64,000 nt of DNA from Chondrosia reniformis. Taxonomy: Eukaryota; Porifera; Demospongiae; Chondrillida; Chondrillidae. The stretch covers positions 1,240,001-1,304,000 of the forward strand of contig OX359201.1 in NCBI GenBank assembly GCA_947172415.1, written 5' to 3'. Position numbers and translations under genes: made by a program. The notes below the pieces were generated by a model, which did not search any database, was not told where the DNA came from, and worked only from the letters and a program-made list of their open reading frames with translations. This document shows, one piece after another, positions 48,301 to 63,300 of this stretch. Within the stretch, counting starts at the first letter, position 1. Each line of letters begins with the position of its first letter.

Positions 48301-51300
48301 GACTTATCTCTGAATTGGTTCATCTTGAGTCTTGTGAGCGTCTAGAGACGCAGTTGGTTTATTATCTTCTTCTTCTTCTTCAGATGTTTCGACCCTGAGG
48401 GTCTTCTTCAGTGAACTGGTTTGTAGGCTAAGAGTTTTAAATATTTCATAAATGTTACATCCTTGGCTTCTCTAATTTCTCTAAGATAACTTATCAGAAC
48501 TCTCTTTATTTCACATAATAAACAAATGCATTTTTAATTTTATGTGAAGCTTTAGTTTACCTTTTCCATATGCATAATCAAAAATCTTTGTTGTCTGTTT
48601 CTCACATTTTGCTCACATTTTACTAATCTGCCAACTTGTAGCTGTACTGGAACTGCCCCTTTACAGCAAGTACCTACTGGTGGCAGCTTATTTGGCATCT
48701 TACAATCCTGCAAACACTGACAAGAGATTCTTTGCAAAGGTACATACATAAGGATATACTTGCTGATACCTAACCATACATATGTACATGTGCACCTATG
48801 GACAATAACCAATATATGGATGTATACATGAATATGGTAGAAATAATCAAAGGAAGATATTATGTCTGCCTGACCTGTTTGGCAATGACTGTTGTTGACT
48901 GAGAGTTGACCACTGGTTTCTGTTGAATTGGACTTTATCTCCCAATCAGGATAGGACTTTGGTAACTTGATTGGTCAGACATGATATCTCCCACTGATGA
49001 TTTCTATTGTATCATAGCCTTTGCACAGGCTAGTGCAATTTAATACATACTGGAACACCCAGGGCCTCCTGTGAGCCAGAGGATGGGAGCATCTGTGCTG
49101 GGAGCATCTGTGCTGGGAGCAGACCTACTCTCGAACAATGACTGAGTACAGTGGAATGTCGATTATCCGAATGTCAATTATACGAATCTTGATTATCCGA
49201 TGTCGTCGCAAGATGCTGACTTGGCAAAAAATGCCCACCAGCCAACGTAAGAGAACTACTAAGTGTAGACCAGAAGCTTGAGATCTGCAAACGATTGAAG
49301 AAAGGGGCTACTATTACTTCATTTTCGAAGGAATTGAATACATAATGTATTGGGAAGTCGATGATTTGTGATATAAAGCGAAAGGAAGAAAAATTGGTCA
49401 CTTTTGTTGAGAAACTGCTTGCTGTTTGATTATGCATACTTTTTGATTTTATGAAGAGGCCAATCCCCTATTAGTTCGGATAATCGACGTTCCACTGTAT
49501 ATCTAAACCTGTATCTTTAAAATGGTTCATTTACAGAAGATTTAGAGGGTCACTAGATGCATATGTATACCTAATTGTGTTGCTAAAGCAACCTAATTTT
49601 CAAAAAATCATATACGTATGTCTATGACCCCATTTACTGGTGCAGTTTTTATAAGGAAAAGTGTGTTCTTAAGTAAATGTTAATTTGTATATTTGTATGT
49701 GTATATATAGGAAAGATATTCCAAGAAGAAGATTACCTCAAAACAGTCCACCAAGGTATTATAATTAATAACCTTTGGTGTTTATTATGCCAAAAATTAT
49801 TTAATAAAATTATCAAAGTCAATTTCAAGCAAATCTATTATGGTGAATAGTACTGTTTATGCAGGCGTTATGTACTTGATTGAGTATTGTGTCCTCACAT
49901 CTGTCAGTATAATAACAAAAGGGGTTCCCCAGCCCGTCTGGAATATAACCAGGATATAGGGCCACAATCACTTCAACTCCTGTGAAAACTTTTGTGACTG
50001 TAAGAGAACGTTATTCAAAGGTTTTGTTTTATGCCATATATAGTCTCTACCATGAATAATAGCATATGTGATAAAGGGTTCAGAGTTGGCCAAGGTCGTG
50101 TTCAGTTCATTAGATCAAATGTGGGTGTGTTTGTGTGAAACTGTGTATCTTATTCACTTTACTGGTGTCAGGGCCAGGAGGGAGGAAGGGGGAGAGAGAG
50201 TCATGGACCTTTTAGTCTTACTACGCATTTTTAAGCTATCAACAAAGTGGAATAATTCAGAAAAGTATGAGAATAATCATTCTTCTACCAAACATAGTGT
50301 TGGCTCTGATAAGAGGCCAAAGTTGGTTGTTATAGTGACCTGTTTATTGGTTACTGTTTAATCTCTGAATGTTGTAAGGGCTGGAACATACATGTTACAG
50401 TATACATCAGGAATGTGCTGACATAGATACAGTAAAAAATGTCTTTTAGTTATGTATGTACATACATGTACAGTCTGTACATAGAAATTGTTTTATTATT
50501 TAATCATAGACTGTTTATGTAATAAGGTAATTTGTAATAGTTGCTATTAGTGTGCTTAGAACAAGGAGAGCTCAATATATTGGTATTTATTCCTTTTATG
50601 TGAAGATTTTAAATGTTCTTTAAATAGACATTGATTCTCATAAGTAATACAGTTTCGCATTACTACTACTCTGAAGTAACTGTTGACTAAGTTAAATAAT
50701 TCCATGATAAAACACTCATTTGGTCATAATACTAAGTACGTACATGAAATTAGCTATAATCCTTTTTTGAAATATCACTAAATGTTCATTTGTAATAGTC
50801 CTTCTTAATGGTGACCAATATATTAATGTAATATACACATACTGTATGTATACGTATATACGTACGTACATACGTACATTCTAGTATATTGTTGTTAAAT
50901 GGTTTAGTGTTTTATAATTATGAAAAACTTTTGATTTTTTGTGTGTATACGTACGTACATAATACTGACTCTACATGTATACTTGCACACTGTATGTTGC
51001 CAAGGACGGAACTGTAACTGGCTCTTCCCTACGTATATAGCGACAATATGTATATACGTATGCTCTAGTACTGTGGTATCAAGTTGTCTGGAATGTTACA
51101 GCTAAGAAACAGGCCCCTTCTTCTTGTGAGAATCGAATGAGGAGAATTGAGCTTGTATATCAGTGGATACAAAATCATATTCTCCTGTTACTAAGTGAAT
51201 TGTAAAGATGGTATAGAATTCACACACGCTACACATCCTGTGATATGACCTGCAGATTTGCAAATACTTGTGGTTCCTCTATGTGAGTGATATCACTTTA

Positions 51301-54300
51301 TCTGGTCTTGTCATTAAGAAAACAAAAGATTTCCCATGCAGGTACCTCTCACATTCTGAAGAACAACAGGATATACCACCGACTGGGTGTGACTTTAAGT
51401 GGACAAGGGAAATCTGGTAGTTACCATAACAACATGAACTTGGGATTATAGGGAATCTTGTTTTGCTTATAGATTTGGATTTTTTACTAATATTATTATA
51501 ATAATAATATATTTTAGCAGTGTTTTTTACTGAGACTTGACTGATATTTTCAAATAGAGGTCAGGACATCTTCAACTTAGTGGCAGAAAATCAATTTCTA
51601 TTCTACTTCTATTTGAGCATTCAGTAGTACTACTTGATTACAGAAATTGAACGTTTTGACCTGTGCAGGCCTTCATCAATAAATACCTAAGGGTCGGTAA
51701 TGAAACATGACCGAATACTTCTTCCCTTTAGTGTCCTACAGTTTATGTATGTTTATGCATGTACATGTACGTACATATGGTTCATTGCACAATACCATGT
51801 ACGTATATAATATTATATACTAGTACTGTCACTGTGTCCACACTATTTTGTATACACAATTAACTGTTAACCTCTACCTTTAATCAGTCCTCACTTTTCC
51901 TCAACTTAATGCATACAAAAGTTAGTGTTATTAAAATGAAGAAAAAATGATTTTCAAATAAATAGCAGTGTAATGATCATACAAAATGCATTAATTATTA
52001 AACTATGTACGTACCTTATAAGTGTTTGTGATAGAAGATATCATTTCAGAAGCTAATCAATTCAATTCTTTGTAGATTTTAATAATCATTAAGACATCCA
52101 TTTATGTGGTATGCTGTTCACAGCTAGTAGAACTACACCTCTTTAAGTACCTGGATGTATTGAATATAACAAATAGCACGTTTCGGACCAAAATGTGTGT
52201 GTTTTCAGGTGGTCATTAACTGCGTGGGTGGAAACTCTGCCTTTAATCTGTAATTGTGTATCATCTCAAATTATGTAACTGGTGTACAAAGATACATTCA
52301 AAAGGAGACAGCGATTGCATCACAAAGTTGTTTTTGAATACAAATGTCAATCTGTCATGGGAACTGTTGCTACAAATGCCTTGTGTTCCATAATGTCGTA
52401 CGTATATCACAGATTCACAGACTTTAGGCTACACACATATGAAAAATCTAAGATACCATTTTCCTACATGCTATGCCTATTCTGTAAAAGAGCCTATAGG
52501 GGAACTAAACCTGAAGAGAGCTTTGGATGAAGATACAGGAGTCTTTTCTTCCTTCTTTCATCTTCTTCTCCACTGGGTCAGACAGCCGTTTCTGGGAATT
52601 CCACCCTTCATCAGTGATCCTGGGAGTCTTTGTCTTTTTCTTTATCTTGATCTTCTGTGAATCCTTGGCATATATATATGTATATGTATATCTTCAGATC
52701 TTTTAATGTGATGGTCACACATTAAGTGCTGTTTAATGGAGCATTGCAGTCTTCCTGAGAAATACATGGTGATGCTACAGGTCTTGAATGAGGCAAGACT
52801 AAAAGACACTCCCTTCGAGATTACTTCATTAATCTTCCTCAATGTTTAACTGACCATGTCATTCTCATTCGTTTTTCAGAATATATTTCATAAAGACAAA
52901 TTTCTACTAAATACCTTCCCATTCACAGAATGTGGATGCTTTTAGTAGTGTACTAATAGAACTACGTATGCCTAACAAATGATTTCAACCACATATATAC
53001 GTACGTACATATATGTATTGTATAAGCTCCTTAAAGGAGTGTGATGTAAAGGTATGCCATTATGGTGTCATAATGACTAAGCTAAGGAGGTCTTGCCAGT
53101 TCTGATATTAGTTTGGACATATGTATGTACAATACACTCCTGTCCAACCTCTCCCATTGGCTTTCCTAAACTGTCAAATGATGTATTGATCTATCCTTTT
53201 GATGAAGAATCATATGTTTCAATAATATGATTTCATAAATACCTTAGATTGAAATCACTGAACTTTACTGACTTTACTCATGAATGTCTAGTAGACTGGC
53301 TTTTCAGTTCAATTGATAATTGTTCATGAAGGGAGTGAAACCATATTAGTCTGAACTAACCTAGACTATACAGTGTCCCATTAGTGGTATGTTTGCATAT
53401 TTCTAATATTCCCTCTCTTGTATATTTGGAAATTGTAGATTATATAAATGTAATTGTTTATTCCCTGTTATCTCTGCATTGCCAGCAGGCAAAGTGACAC
53501 TTTAAAGTGTTAAAGCTGACACTCCACCTATTACTGTATGCTTATGTATAGTACGTACTCTACTGTATGCTATATGTATAGTACTCTACTGTATGCTATA
53601 TGTATAGTACTCTACTGTATGCTACATGTATGTATAGTACTCTACTGTATGCTACATGTATAGTACTCTACTGTATGCTATATGTATAGTACTCTACTGT
53701 ATGCTATATGTATAGTACTCTACTGTATGCTATATGTATAATACTCTACCGTATACTTTATGTAGTACACTGGATACATTCGTACATACGTACATATTTA
53801 CATACTGTATATTTGTGTATCTACTATATGTATATCTCTATGAAGTATGAAAGAGTGTCTACCTATACTGATTTGACATCAATTGATGCATTACTAACTT
53901 AGCAATCCTTCATTTTAAGTCAATGGCTACTTCACACATACCACAAATGTTGACTCAGTTTCTGAAAGTATTTGTATATGAATTAGATTACTCTGTTGTG
54001 ATCCACTGCCCTGTAATCCAGTAACACTGATTGCATGCGACAAAGGTTAAACACTTTTTCAAGCATCCTTGAGGCATCCTTGAGCACATTGCAGTACACA
54101 TGACAGTGACCCTCTCTTATGCAATATTAGTACACATGACAGTGACCCTCTCTTATGCAATATTAGTACACAATTATCATATGATGCATTTCTCATAGTA
54201 TACATGATACTCATGCTGAATAGGCCGCTAGTTCAGTGCCTGCCCGGGGCAATAGCAATATGATATCTGAATAGAGTTCAGAGGACAGCAGTGTAGGACT

Positions 54301-57300
54301 GTCATGTTTCAGGAAGAGACACAATTCAATTTACTGTATATAGAGTACTTATGTAATTGTTCATATGACCTGACTGTTGGTCATGTGACCTGATTGTTGG
54401 TCATGTGATTTGGTTTTAGTTCATATTTGACATATTAGTCATATAATATCTTTATATATTTATCAGTTATCATAAATGTACGTATATTTAAGGCATGCAT
54501 CTAGTTTGTGTTATGGATCTGGCTAACACTTCTCATCAAAGTTTTACTTACTGAATTAAGGAATTGGACATTTAGACTTGTATGCTTCATCTGCAATTAC
54601 TGTTAATAAAAACTGAGGGATGAAGCATCCACATACTGCTAATAGCTTAAATACGTAGCAGATTAATTAACTGGTGTACGCTTGTTTACATTACCCATGT
54701 TGGTATGTAAACTTTATGTACTTACTTTAGTATACATTAAAGTGTTAACGAATAATTTGTATTCCCTCAAATTACACTTTCTTTGTTTAATACTTCTTTA
54801 TATTCCTATGTATGTATATGATTAATACTTCTTTATATTCCTATGTATGTATATGATTATATATTAATACTTCTTTATATTCCTATGTATGTATATGATT
54901 ATGTATTAATACTTCTTTATATTCCTATGTATGTATATGATTATGTATTAATACTTCTTTATATTCCTATGTATGTAAATGATTATGTATTAATACTTCT
55001 TTATATTCCTATGTATGTATATGATTATGTATTAATACTTCTTTATATTCCTATGTATGTATATGATTATGTATTAATACTTCTTTATATTCCTATGTAT
55101 GTATATGATTATGTATTAATACAAAAAGATTATATTCAGAACTCTAGGAGTGTTTGTTGAGTGTAATAAGGCATGATTAAAGCATTATTCTTGTTACATA
55201 AAAGTTGAAAGTTGTAGCTGACAACACAGACAGTTAGGAAGCTAGTTTTTAGTGCTTTAACAGCTGTACAGTGTCAACAGATGGACCAGTAGTTGAGTGG
55301 GCCTCAGCAAACATCTACCGACCCCCCCTGTCAACACTTCATAGTTTTAAAGGAACTAAATTTAATGTATTTGTTCACAAGTTTAATAACACTACAGTTG
55401 TTAAGTTCCTTCAGTGATACGTAGCTAAAGTGTTTTTTACCTTGACAGCTGTAAATACAGTTTCTTTAATTACATACATGAGTAATATGAAAAACCATTT
55501 ACTTACATGCTACGTACATCTACTTTAAGAGTAAAGGCCTATAGGGAACTAAACCTAGTTTGAGTGTTCGATGAGGATACAAGAGTTTTCTCCTTCTATT
55601 TCTCTTCTTCTCCACTGGGCAGACAGCTGTTTCTGGGAATTCCACATACGTACGTATATGGCATAAACTCTGAAATATTTCCCATATGAACCTTACTATA
55701 ATATGGTTTCTGCTTACCCAGTACTGTCTCTAATTAAGTGATTAGTATTATCTATTAGTTATTTTGTCATATTGTGAATGGTCATACAAGGGAATAATTG
55801 AACTGTGACTTTTGTAACTAATGAACTCTTGTTGAGGACATACGTACTGTGCATACAGTGCTGGTATTGTCACTGGTTTTTTGTAGTTTGATAGTTGCTC
55901 CTGTTTGACTTAAAATCAACCTTGTATCATATCTCTTCCATTAAGAAAGTGATAAACAAAAATTGGTTCTTTTTATCAAAATTTGATAAAAAGGTCAACT
56001 ACTTTGGAATGGAATGCACCATCCATACCAAAGGAGTTGGTTGTATTCAAATTAGTAATCCTACCAGCAGCAATACTTAGTTATCAAGTTTGAACTCACT
56101 TCATCCCTTGGACTGCGGACAGAGATGTTATGCATTCAGTGTATCAAGCAGCAGTTATGGGATGCATACCTTGAGTGACCCACTGAATAACAGTGGAACA
56201 ACTCCTCTTCTTGGACCTGCACACCTATCACTCCCTCCCTAAAGGGTTTGCTATTTATAGCAGCTCTATGATGTATGCATATGTACGTACATTTACGCCA
56301 TCATATTACTGGATGCCATGCTTGAACTCTCAATTCACTTGAATATGGTTGACTATTCCTACTAGTCTGCGATGTGTAACTCTAAACTGTGTACACTAAT
56401 TAGTTATATTTTTACATATACATATACTACCATATGCATAGCATCTGTTCCCATGGCAACAGATGGATTATAATCTTGTAAGACTGAATAATCATATTAA
56501 GTAATTTGGCATGTAAGTTACATACATAGAGGAGCTACTTCTATGTCTTCACTTGTAGTTGGTATTAATATGGTTGGTATGGCATTATATTAGTATGTAA
56601 GAACAGGTTTGTATGTACAATGATAGCAATTGTACATATATGTATATATATATACATTAAGCAGGTTGACTACGTATGTAGGTTCAAAGTTCAAAGTGCT
56701 GTAGTAGTGTTTTCCTTTTTGAATAAGTAAATGTCTGTTTCCCTTTCATTTGATTGTTAGTATATATAGTTCCAATGTAAACGAGCATTATACCACAGGA
56801 TGTAAAATGGGCCTTTCCTAGAGTTAAGATGAGTTTAGAGAATCGGATATATGCAGGAAATGCCATGAGTAATCAATACATACGTGTATTAGTATAGGAC
56901 AATCTCCTTATCTGTTATAGTATATACATGTTTGTATTAAAAGCTACACTGAACAAGGTTTTTGTCACATTATGTTTCCTATATCCTGTTTTATTTGTTA
57001 AACGATTCACTTCATAATTTTATGTGTTTGTGTGCTTGTTTTGTGTATAAATTGATTGTATTTTAGTTCAAATAGTAGGGTGCTAATGCTCTTATTATGA
57101 TTATGTAATTATTTGATCAAGGTATCTATGCAGGTGCAAAATATTGCACTCCTCAAATGTGACTTTATAAAGTTTCTAATAGATTGCCTTCCAGACTGCT
57201 TCTGTTTTCAATGGAAGGTCACTTTATTTGCTAATGTTATTGTGTACTGGGAAATCAATTTAAATGAGCAGACCATTTTATCACAAAAGTAGAAACTGTT

Positions 57301-60300
57301 CTCAGACTGGCTGCGTACGTGTATATGATTACATCATTCACAGCCTACCTTTGTTCAAACGCATGATTCATACTGGTGTCATACGTAGATGGTGAAAGGC
57401 GAATGTGTTAAATAAATTTAAACATTTAAACAGCTGTCTTCTGTAAACACTTAATTGCATCCAGGTATCTTCTCACATTTGCAGTTTTGTAGTTGAGGTT
57501 AATTTCTAAAGTTCCAGATCATAGTTTCTTGTTAGTCCTTGTAGTGAATTGGTATCAAAGTAACATACATTACCATACTGTGTTAATGACTGTACGCCCT
57601 ACTAGTTTGAGTTGGCGTACTGTAAAACATAATAACATTATATGCTGTCTATTACATATGTACATATGTCTATTTTTATATGTATACATATATAAGTGTT
57701 ACGTATGTATAAAGTTTTATATAATATATTGCTATTGCTTGAACGCCTTTATATTTAATAATTGATATCAGTGTTAGTACCAATAGCTTTCTAATTAATT
57801 TGTTCACCCAATCAGCTGTTATATGTAGACAGGCCAAGCTGGAGTTTTCACTCAGTATTCAGTTTCACAGGTCACCACATTCTTAACATAGTTTCAGTTG
57901 ACCCTTTAAATTTGGAAATTTATTAATGCTAATTGTTTATGTTTTGCTGCAAAACTCAAATAACCCTTTCAATTTTTACTCTACCTATATAAGATAATTG
58001 GAAATTGGAATATTTTAAAACTTTTGATTCTATCCTCTCTTGTGGTACTTTTAGTGTATTTTTCAATTTGTAGTAATTGTTATATAGTGTTTACATGCTG
58101 TTGTGTGTAATAATATTTGGGCTCATTTCACTAAGCAACCCTCGGAAGAATCTTTAGTTAATGATTCCCCCCACTTTCAATCAAATAATTGTTTTAAATG
58201 ATATCATATTCATTGGCTTTGATGTGATGCAAAGATTTATTGTTTTCCCATACCAGTATTTACTGTACATATGTAATGTGTATTCCATTAAATCATCACT
58301 TAATTCTCAGTCACCCTTGTAAGCTAACAATAGCTTGATATCCAAATCCTTTGATAGGAATATTGAATTAAGTTAGAAATAGTCTAATACATCAATTTTC
58401 AACATGCTACATCTAGGGAAGGAGTACCTCTCTTGACAGTTAAAAGAGCCATGTTCTTCTTAGTCTACAGAAGACTTTGGCGTGTCGTCTCCCCTACTTT
58501 GTCTTCTGCTTGATCTTTTGTGAGTCCTTGGAAATCCACACCTGCCATACAATCCCTCTCCATATAAATATACACTAGGATTTGATAATCTTTGGCATAT
58601 CAGCTTTGACATAATATTTTGCTACAAATAATAGTGTAATAGAATAAGGATTCATTCTAACTGCGACGAACTTATCTTTGGGATGGTACATCCTTTGCCT
58701 TTTTGAGCGTTTTAAAATAATATTGTTTACAGAGAAATACTGGCATCTAAGGACTAAATAACATTCTTGTAATGGAGAATCCCTCTAATCAGAGGTCAAA
58801 GGAGTTTGAGATGCGTGAGGGGAGACCTTGTTAGCTAACAATAGCATTGACCGCAGAGGTTTCCACTATTCAAGGAGCTCTTTTGAAGGGAAGGTTTCAC
58901 TGCATCCAATGCATGTACTGTCTGATCCAATACCATTTAGTGCCATGGGCATATTTCAGGATCCTTAACTGCTCATGAAATTGACACTGTATGTATATTC
59001 TGCATACAATACCCATAATAGTGCTGGGGTTAAAATTGTAATGTCCTTGTTTACCCTTTGTCTGCTTCTATGGGATCAAGTCCATTCATGATTGTGGCTT
59101 TTAAGAATTTCTACAAGAGAATTGTCTGGCTGCATACTATGTACGGCCTGATGTTAAGGTACTGGTAGTTGAGCTCTTTAGTGGCTTTGAAAACTTACTC
59201 TGAGCCACTTCCTATGTGTTCTGTACCTCCTTAGTATCACCCCAAATGGAAGTGGCATGTATTTATCTCAGATGATTCTCATTCACTCCCTGTATGGATG
59301 CTATTTAGTTACAGAACCAAATGCCTCATTTAGCTCTGGCTGTCACACAGTTGCCAAGCATGTCATTGTGTATGTAAGGTTCTCAGATATGTTACATCAT
59401 TAATCTCTTAGACTAGCTTAATGGGATTCAATTCTTTAATTTCCAATGATGATTAAAGACAGCGATGGTTGCCTACCTGAGCATGCATGTACGTACGTAT
59501 GTACGTAGTTATATTTGTTTTGTTGCTATACTGCATGTGACAGCTTGTAAAATGACACTGCATGCTTTGCACATATCATACTATTACCAATGGTCATGTG
59601 ACTTACATGTCATGTGACTTACAATGTATCAGTAATGTATTGCCTAATAAATGCTGCTCTATAGGTAGGCCATTTTATAACAAACATTTACGAGGGCTGT
59701 TATCTAAAATTCACAATGTCCTATAAAATAAGACTGTGAAATTTTTGAAAATACTGTGAAATTTTACAGCCTTCTAACTCTGTGAAATTTCACACAATTT
59801 CACATGCTTAAATTTACTAGTGCCATAATATACCATTTTGTGTATCACGTAATCCCGTGTACGTAGCTGCCCCCCTTAAGCTACCATACTACCATTGTAC
59901 CTGTTGTACATATGTGTTTGACCTTGTATAGTGTACTTCAGCTGTAGTACAGTGTGTAGCAACACAGAGCATTGACCTTTGTCCTTAGTAATTAATTTTT
60001 TACACTATGTATAATCACATCTCCCAGAGCTACACTCTCCCAATAGCTAATCTTCCATTTTTTGATAGACATATTGTATCGTTTGTTAGGAGAAGGACAA
60101 TTGATTGTTGTATTATAGTAGGTCAATGTGGTATATAAATCATATAAGCATCTGGAAAACATATGTTCCTAAGTATTGTAACTATAGACTGTAGATTTGT
60201 GTAATCTACTGTATTTCTTTGGCAGGTATTTTAAAGAAAGTAAAATTCTTTTGGATGGTCAGATTTGCTATTGCTCTAAGCTGTCAAGTCTACATGATCT

Positions 60301-63300
60301 AATTGTTAGTTTCAATTCAAGGAATTAAGTTAATGTATTTAGGATGTACCATGAGGGATTAGTGTATATATTATTATTATAGATATTAATCACACATCAC
60401 ATTAAGTGTAAGGTATAGCATATATTAAATATCAGTATCACTTTACATAAATGTTATTGTTATGAATTATGAGTCAAGGATATGATATTGAGGAAAAAGC
60501 CACACAAGGCTATTATTAAGAGGTGATTATTCCAGTTCTTGGAAAAGGTTGTGTGGGATGATCTGTGAATGTGGCACTGAGTGGTCATTGAGTAGGTATG
60601 TAAAGAGTATTGTAGTACATGCCGACTGGCAGAACTAGACCAACCAACCTACGTACATGTATTTCCTAGAATTATATTCATTCAAGGTGGTACAAATATG
60701 ATGGAAAAGGTGTAGCACATTCCATATTTCATAGGTTGATGGAACACTCGATCAGTACCTATATCAATGTAAAGTCCGTATATATATTCCTTGTGTATAC
60801 GTACGTATATGCAGAGGGTACATCTTATAATAACTGTTTACATAACTATTTACCATGTTGGCCTGCTGACTTTTGATTTTACACTTCTGATTATGCAGAA
60901 ACTGTGGTCTGGTGGGATATCTGGTACGTGGTGATGTAGAATGTCATCTATGTTAGGCCCATTGAATCCATCACGTCTCAGATCTAACAATGCATGTATA
61001 GTTCTTGTTTGGGTATTGTATTTGTATACCACACCATTAGGGACATTGATAAGGTATTAATTCCTGATCAACTGGAGAATATTTCCTCCTTTCCTTCATT
61101 CTGACAGACAGTCAATGTTTTTTATGAGGTCATATTGAGGTTATGTATTGAGTGATTTTATCTCTAGAAAGTTAGATTGCGATTTTTAGTTTGGAAATAT
61201 TGAGTGTTGCTTACATCTATAAAAAATGAATTGCGTATGGTTTATATATCTTACCTTGTTGGGTAGGTCTATAGAAATACAGTCGACTGATATAAAGAAC
61301 CCCAAAATCCCAGCATAATTGTTCTTTATAAAAGAAGTTCTTTATAACCAAATGTACTTTGTCTGCATATAACAATACAAAAAACACCTATCAGTGCAGT
61401 AGGAATACTGTAAAATGCTTACAAAGTTAAAATTACGTATGTATTACTGGAAAATGTCTATTAGTAGATGTTTGCAAGTTTGCAATATAATTATTGCCCT
61501 ATTGGTGAACTATGCAGTCTTGATATAACAATAACAAGATTGTGAGTCTGTGATTTGTTGCCTTTATGGAAATTGTTACATGGCTCCTTGGTTGTTTTTG
61601 AGATAATTTCTGTTTCAAATATGCTGACAATTTATATTGACCACCCTAGTAGATAAATGCATTAGTACACAGTACATACATTAATGGCAGATGATTAGAA
61701 AACAAGTATTATAGTATCAGGCTACCGGTGATACCCTGTAGCACAGACTTTAGAATCTGATGTACACAATCTAGTACTGTTTTTAATTGTTTACTAACTG
61801 TACATGGCCAGGCCCGGATCTAAAAGGGAAGAGGTACACTGTGCCAGTCGTGTCCTATTTAAGTCAGAGCATGCTTGGTGGTTATACGTACATATCTTCC
61901 TGTAGATAATATGATTGATGCTAAGAAAATATACAATTCTTTCACTAGGTTTAGCCCCTGTAGGCCTTTTACAGTAGAATGGACGTATAACGTAGTATAT
62001 CTATGACTATATAGTCATAGATAATCTATGGTATATAGTAAAATGGTGCTTTTTAGATTAATGTCTTAATGAACTTTTTTCTTCAGATGAACCGCCAGCT
62101 GATGGGACCAAAGCCGTTTCCATTGGACAGGCTCATGGCAATATTCTACAGCATTGTAGGCAAGCCTGTGTTGCCGACCAGCTCTCTCTTCTCTCAGGTA
62201 AATGCCACCACAAACAGCACACACAGTTTTAAGCTAAACTCTTAATCATACACAAATCCTTGGAGAACCTGACTGTGTTGCACGGACTATTTCAAAGTAT
62301 TCTTCTTGTTTTTAATAACTTGTTTGGCACAGTGGAAATGGAACAAGTTTTGGTATGAAAATCTTAGCCTTTGCACACTTGTAAATCATATTAATGGAAA
62401 AATTGAGTTTTACTGTTGATTATTCAAGTAAGATATTTGCCTGATAGAGGCATGCACCTTTTGAAAAACAAAAATGTTATCCCTCTCTGTCAATATGATA
62501 GGCTTCTTGCCCCCCCTCTCTCTCCCCCCAGTTAACCAATGAGAGAGGTGAATATTTTAGATATTTGATTAAAGATGACGATTCAAAAATGTAGCTGCTT
62601 GTTATAAGAGAAGTCTGTCATTTATTTGTTGTATGTGTGTACTGAAGTACTACAGAATGTATGAAACCGTATTTGCTTACTAGCAGGCAAAATATACATT
62701 TTTTTATCACATTCCTGTGGTTAGAATGGCATGCCATTCAATCAGAATCAGTGACGATGTCAATGTGTTCATACGCTTCAGAAGTATAATTTCCTTACTT
62801 ACAGGATATGTTATAATTGTAAGGTAGTAATGTATCAATTCCTGACCCTGAAGACATCTTTAATACCTATGTCATCTTCGCTACTGTCTCTGAGAACAAC
62901 TTTGATTTTTTTTTTAATTTTTGTGTTTCCTTTATAATGCCTATGTCATCTAACCCTGAAGACATCTTAGAATATTTTTTTGAATCAACTTTTGTACCAG
63001 AAATAGCTGATTGTACTCACGATCCAGGCCATAGATTGCTTGCTATGGGTGGCGATGCCATGGCCAAGCATTTCCAAGGCATCCATTGTTGTTCAGTAAA
63101 GAAACGCTATTGCCTTATTTGGACTCATTTCATCTTACTTGGCTAATTATTTGACTGCCATCTTGCATGTATTGTATCTGGGGGTTGAACATGAAGCCCA
63201 CATTAGAAGTTAAAATATAATGAACAATGACTGTTTATGATTATTATTTTCTACTGTTAATACACTTACGTATACCATCATGTTATATATAATTGTTCAC

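Larger units (their letters stand above)
49756..62086. other. Giant ORC5 intron 12 (12.3 kb)
   Basis: Between a donor (AAG|GTATTA at 49755/49756) and the acceptor TTCTTCAG at 62086. Both flanking exons are phase 0 and join as [19 protein letters not shown], matching ORC5. The interior is AT-rich with TACGTA runs, tandem repeats and repeat-family copies. I see no ORF with a recognised domain on either strand. Confidence 0.85.

Noticed and set aside
49712..49755. ORC5 exon 12 starting at the first AG (49711)
   Set aside because: It would leave two extra bases and create a stop at the next exon. The acceptor at 49716 keeps frame and aligns without a gap.
54843..55160. 105-codon ORF with a 14-residue [14 protein letters not shown] period
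   Set aside because: Produced by the 42-bp minisatellite in ORC5 intron 12.
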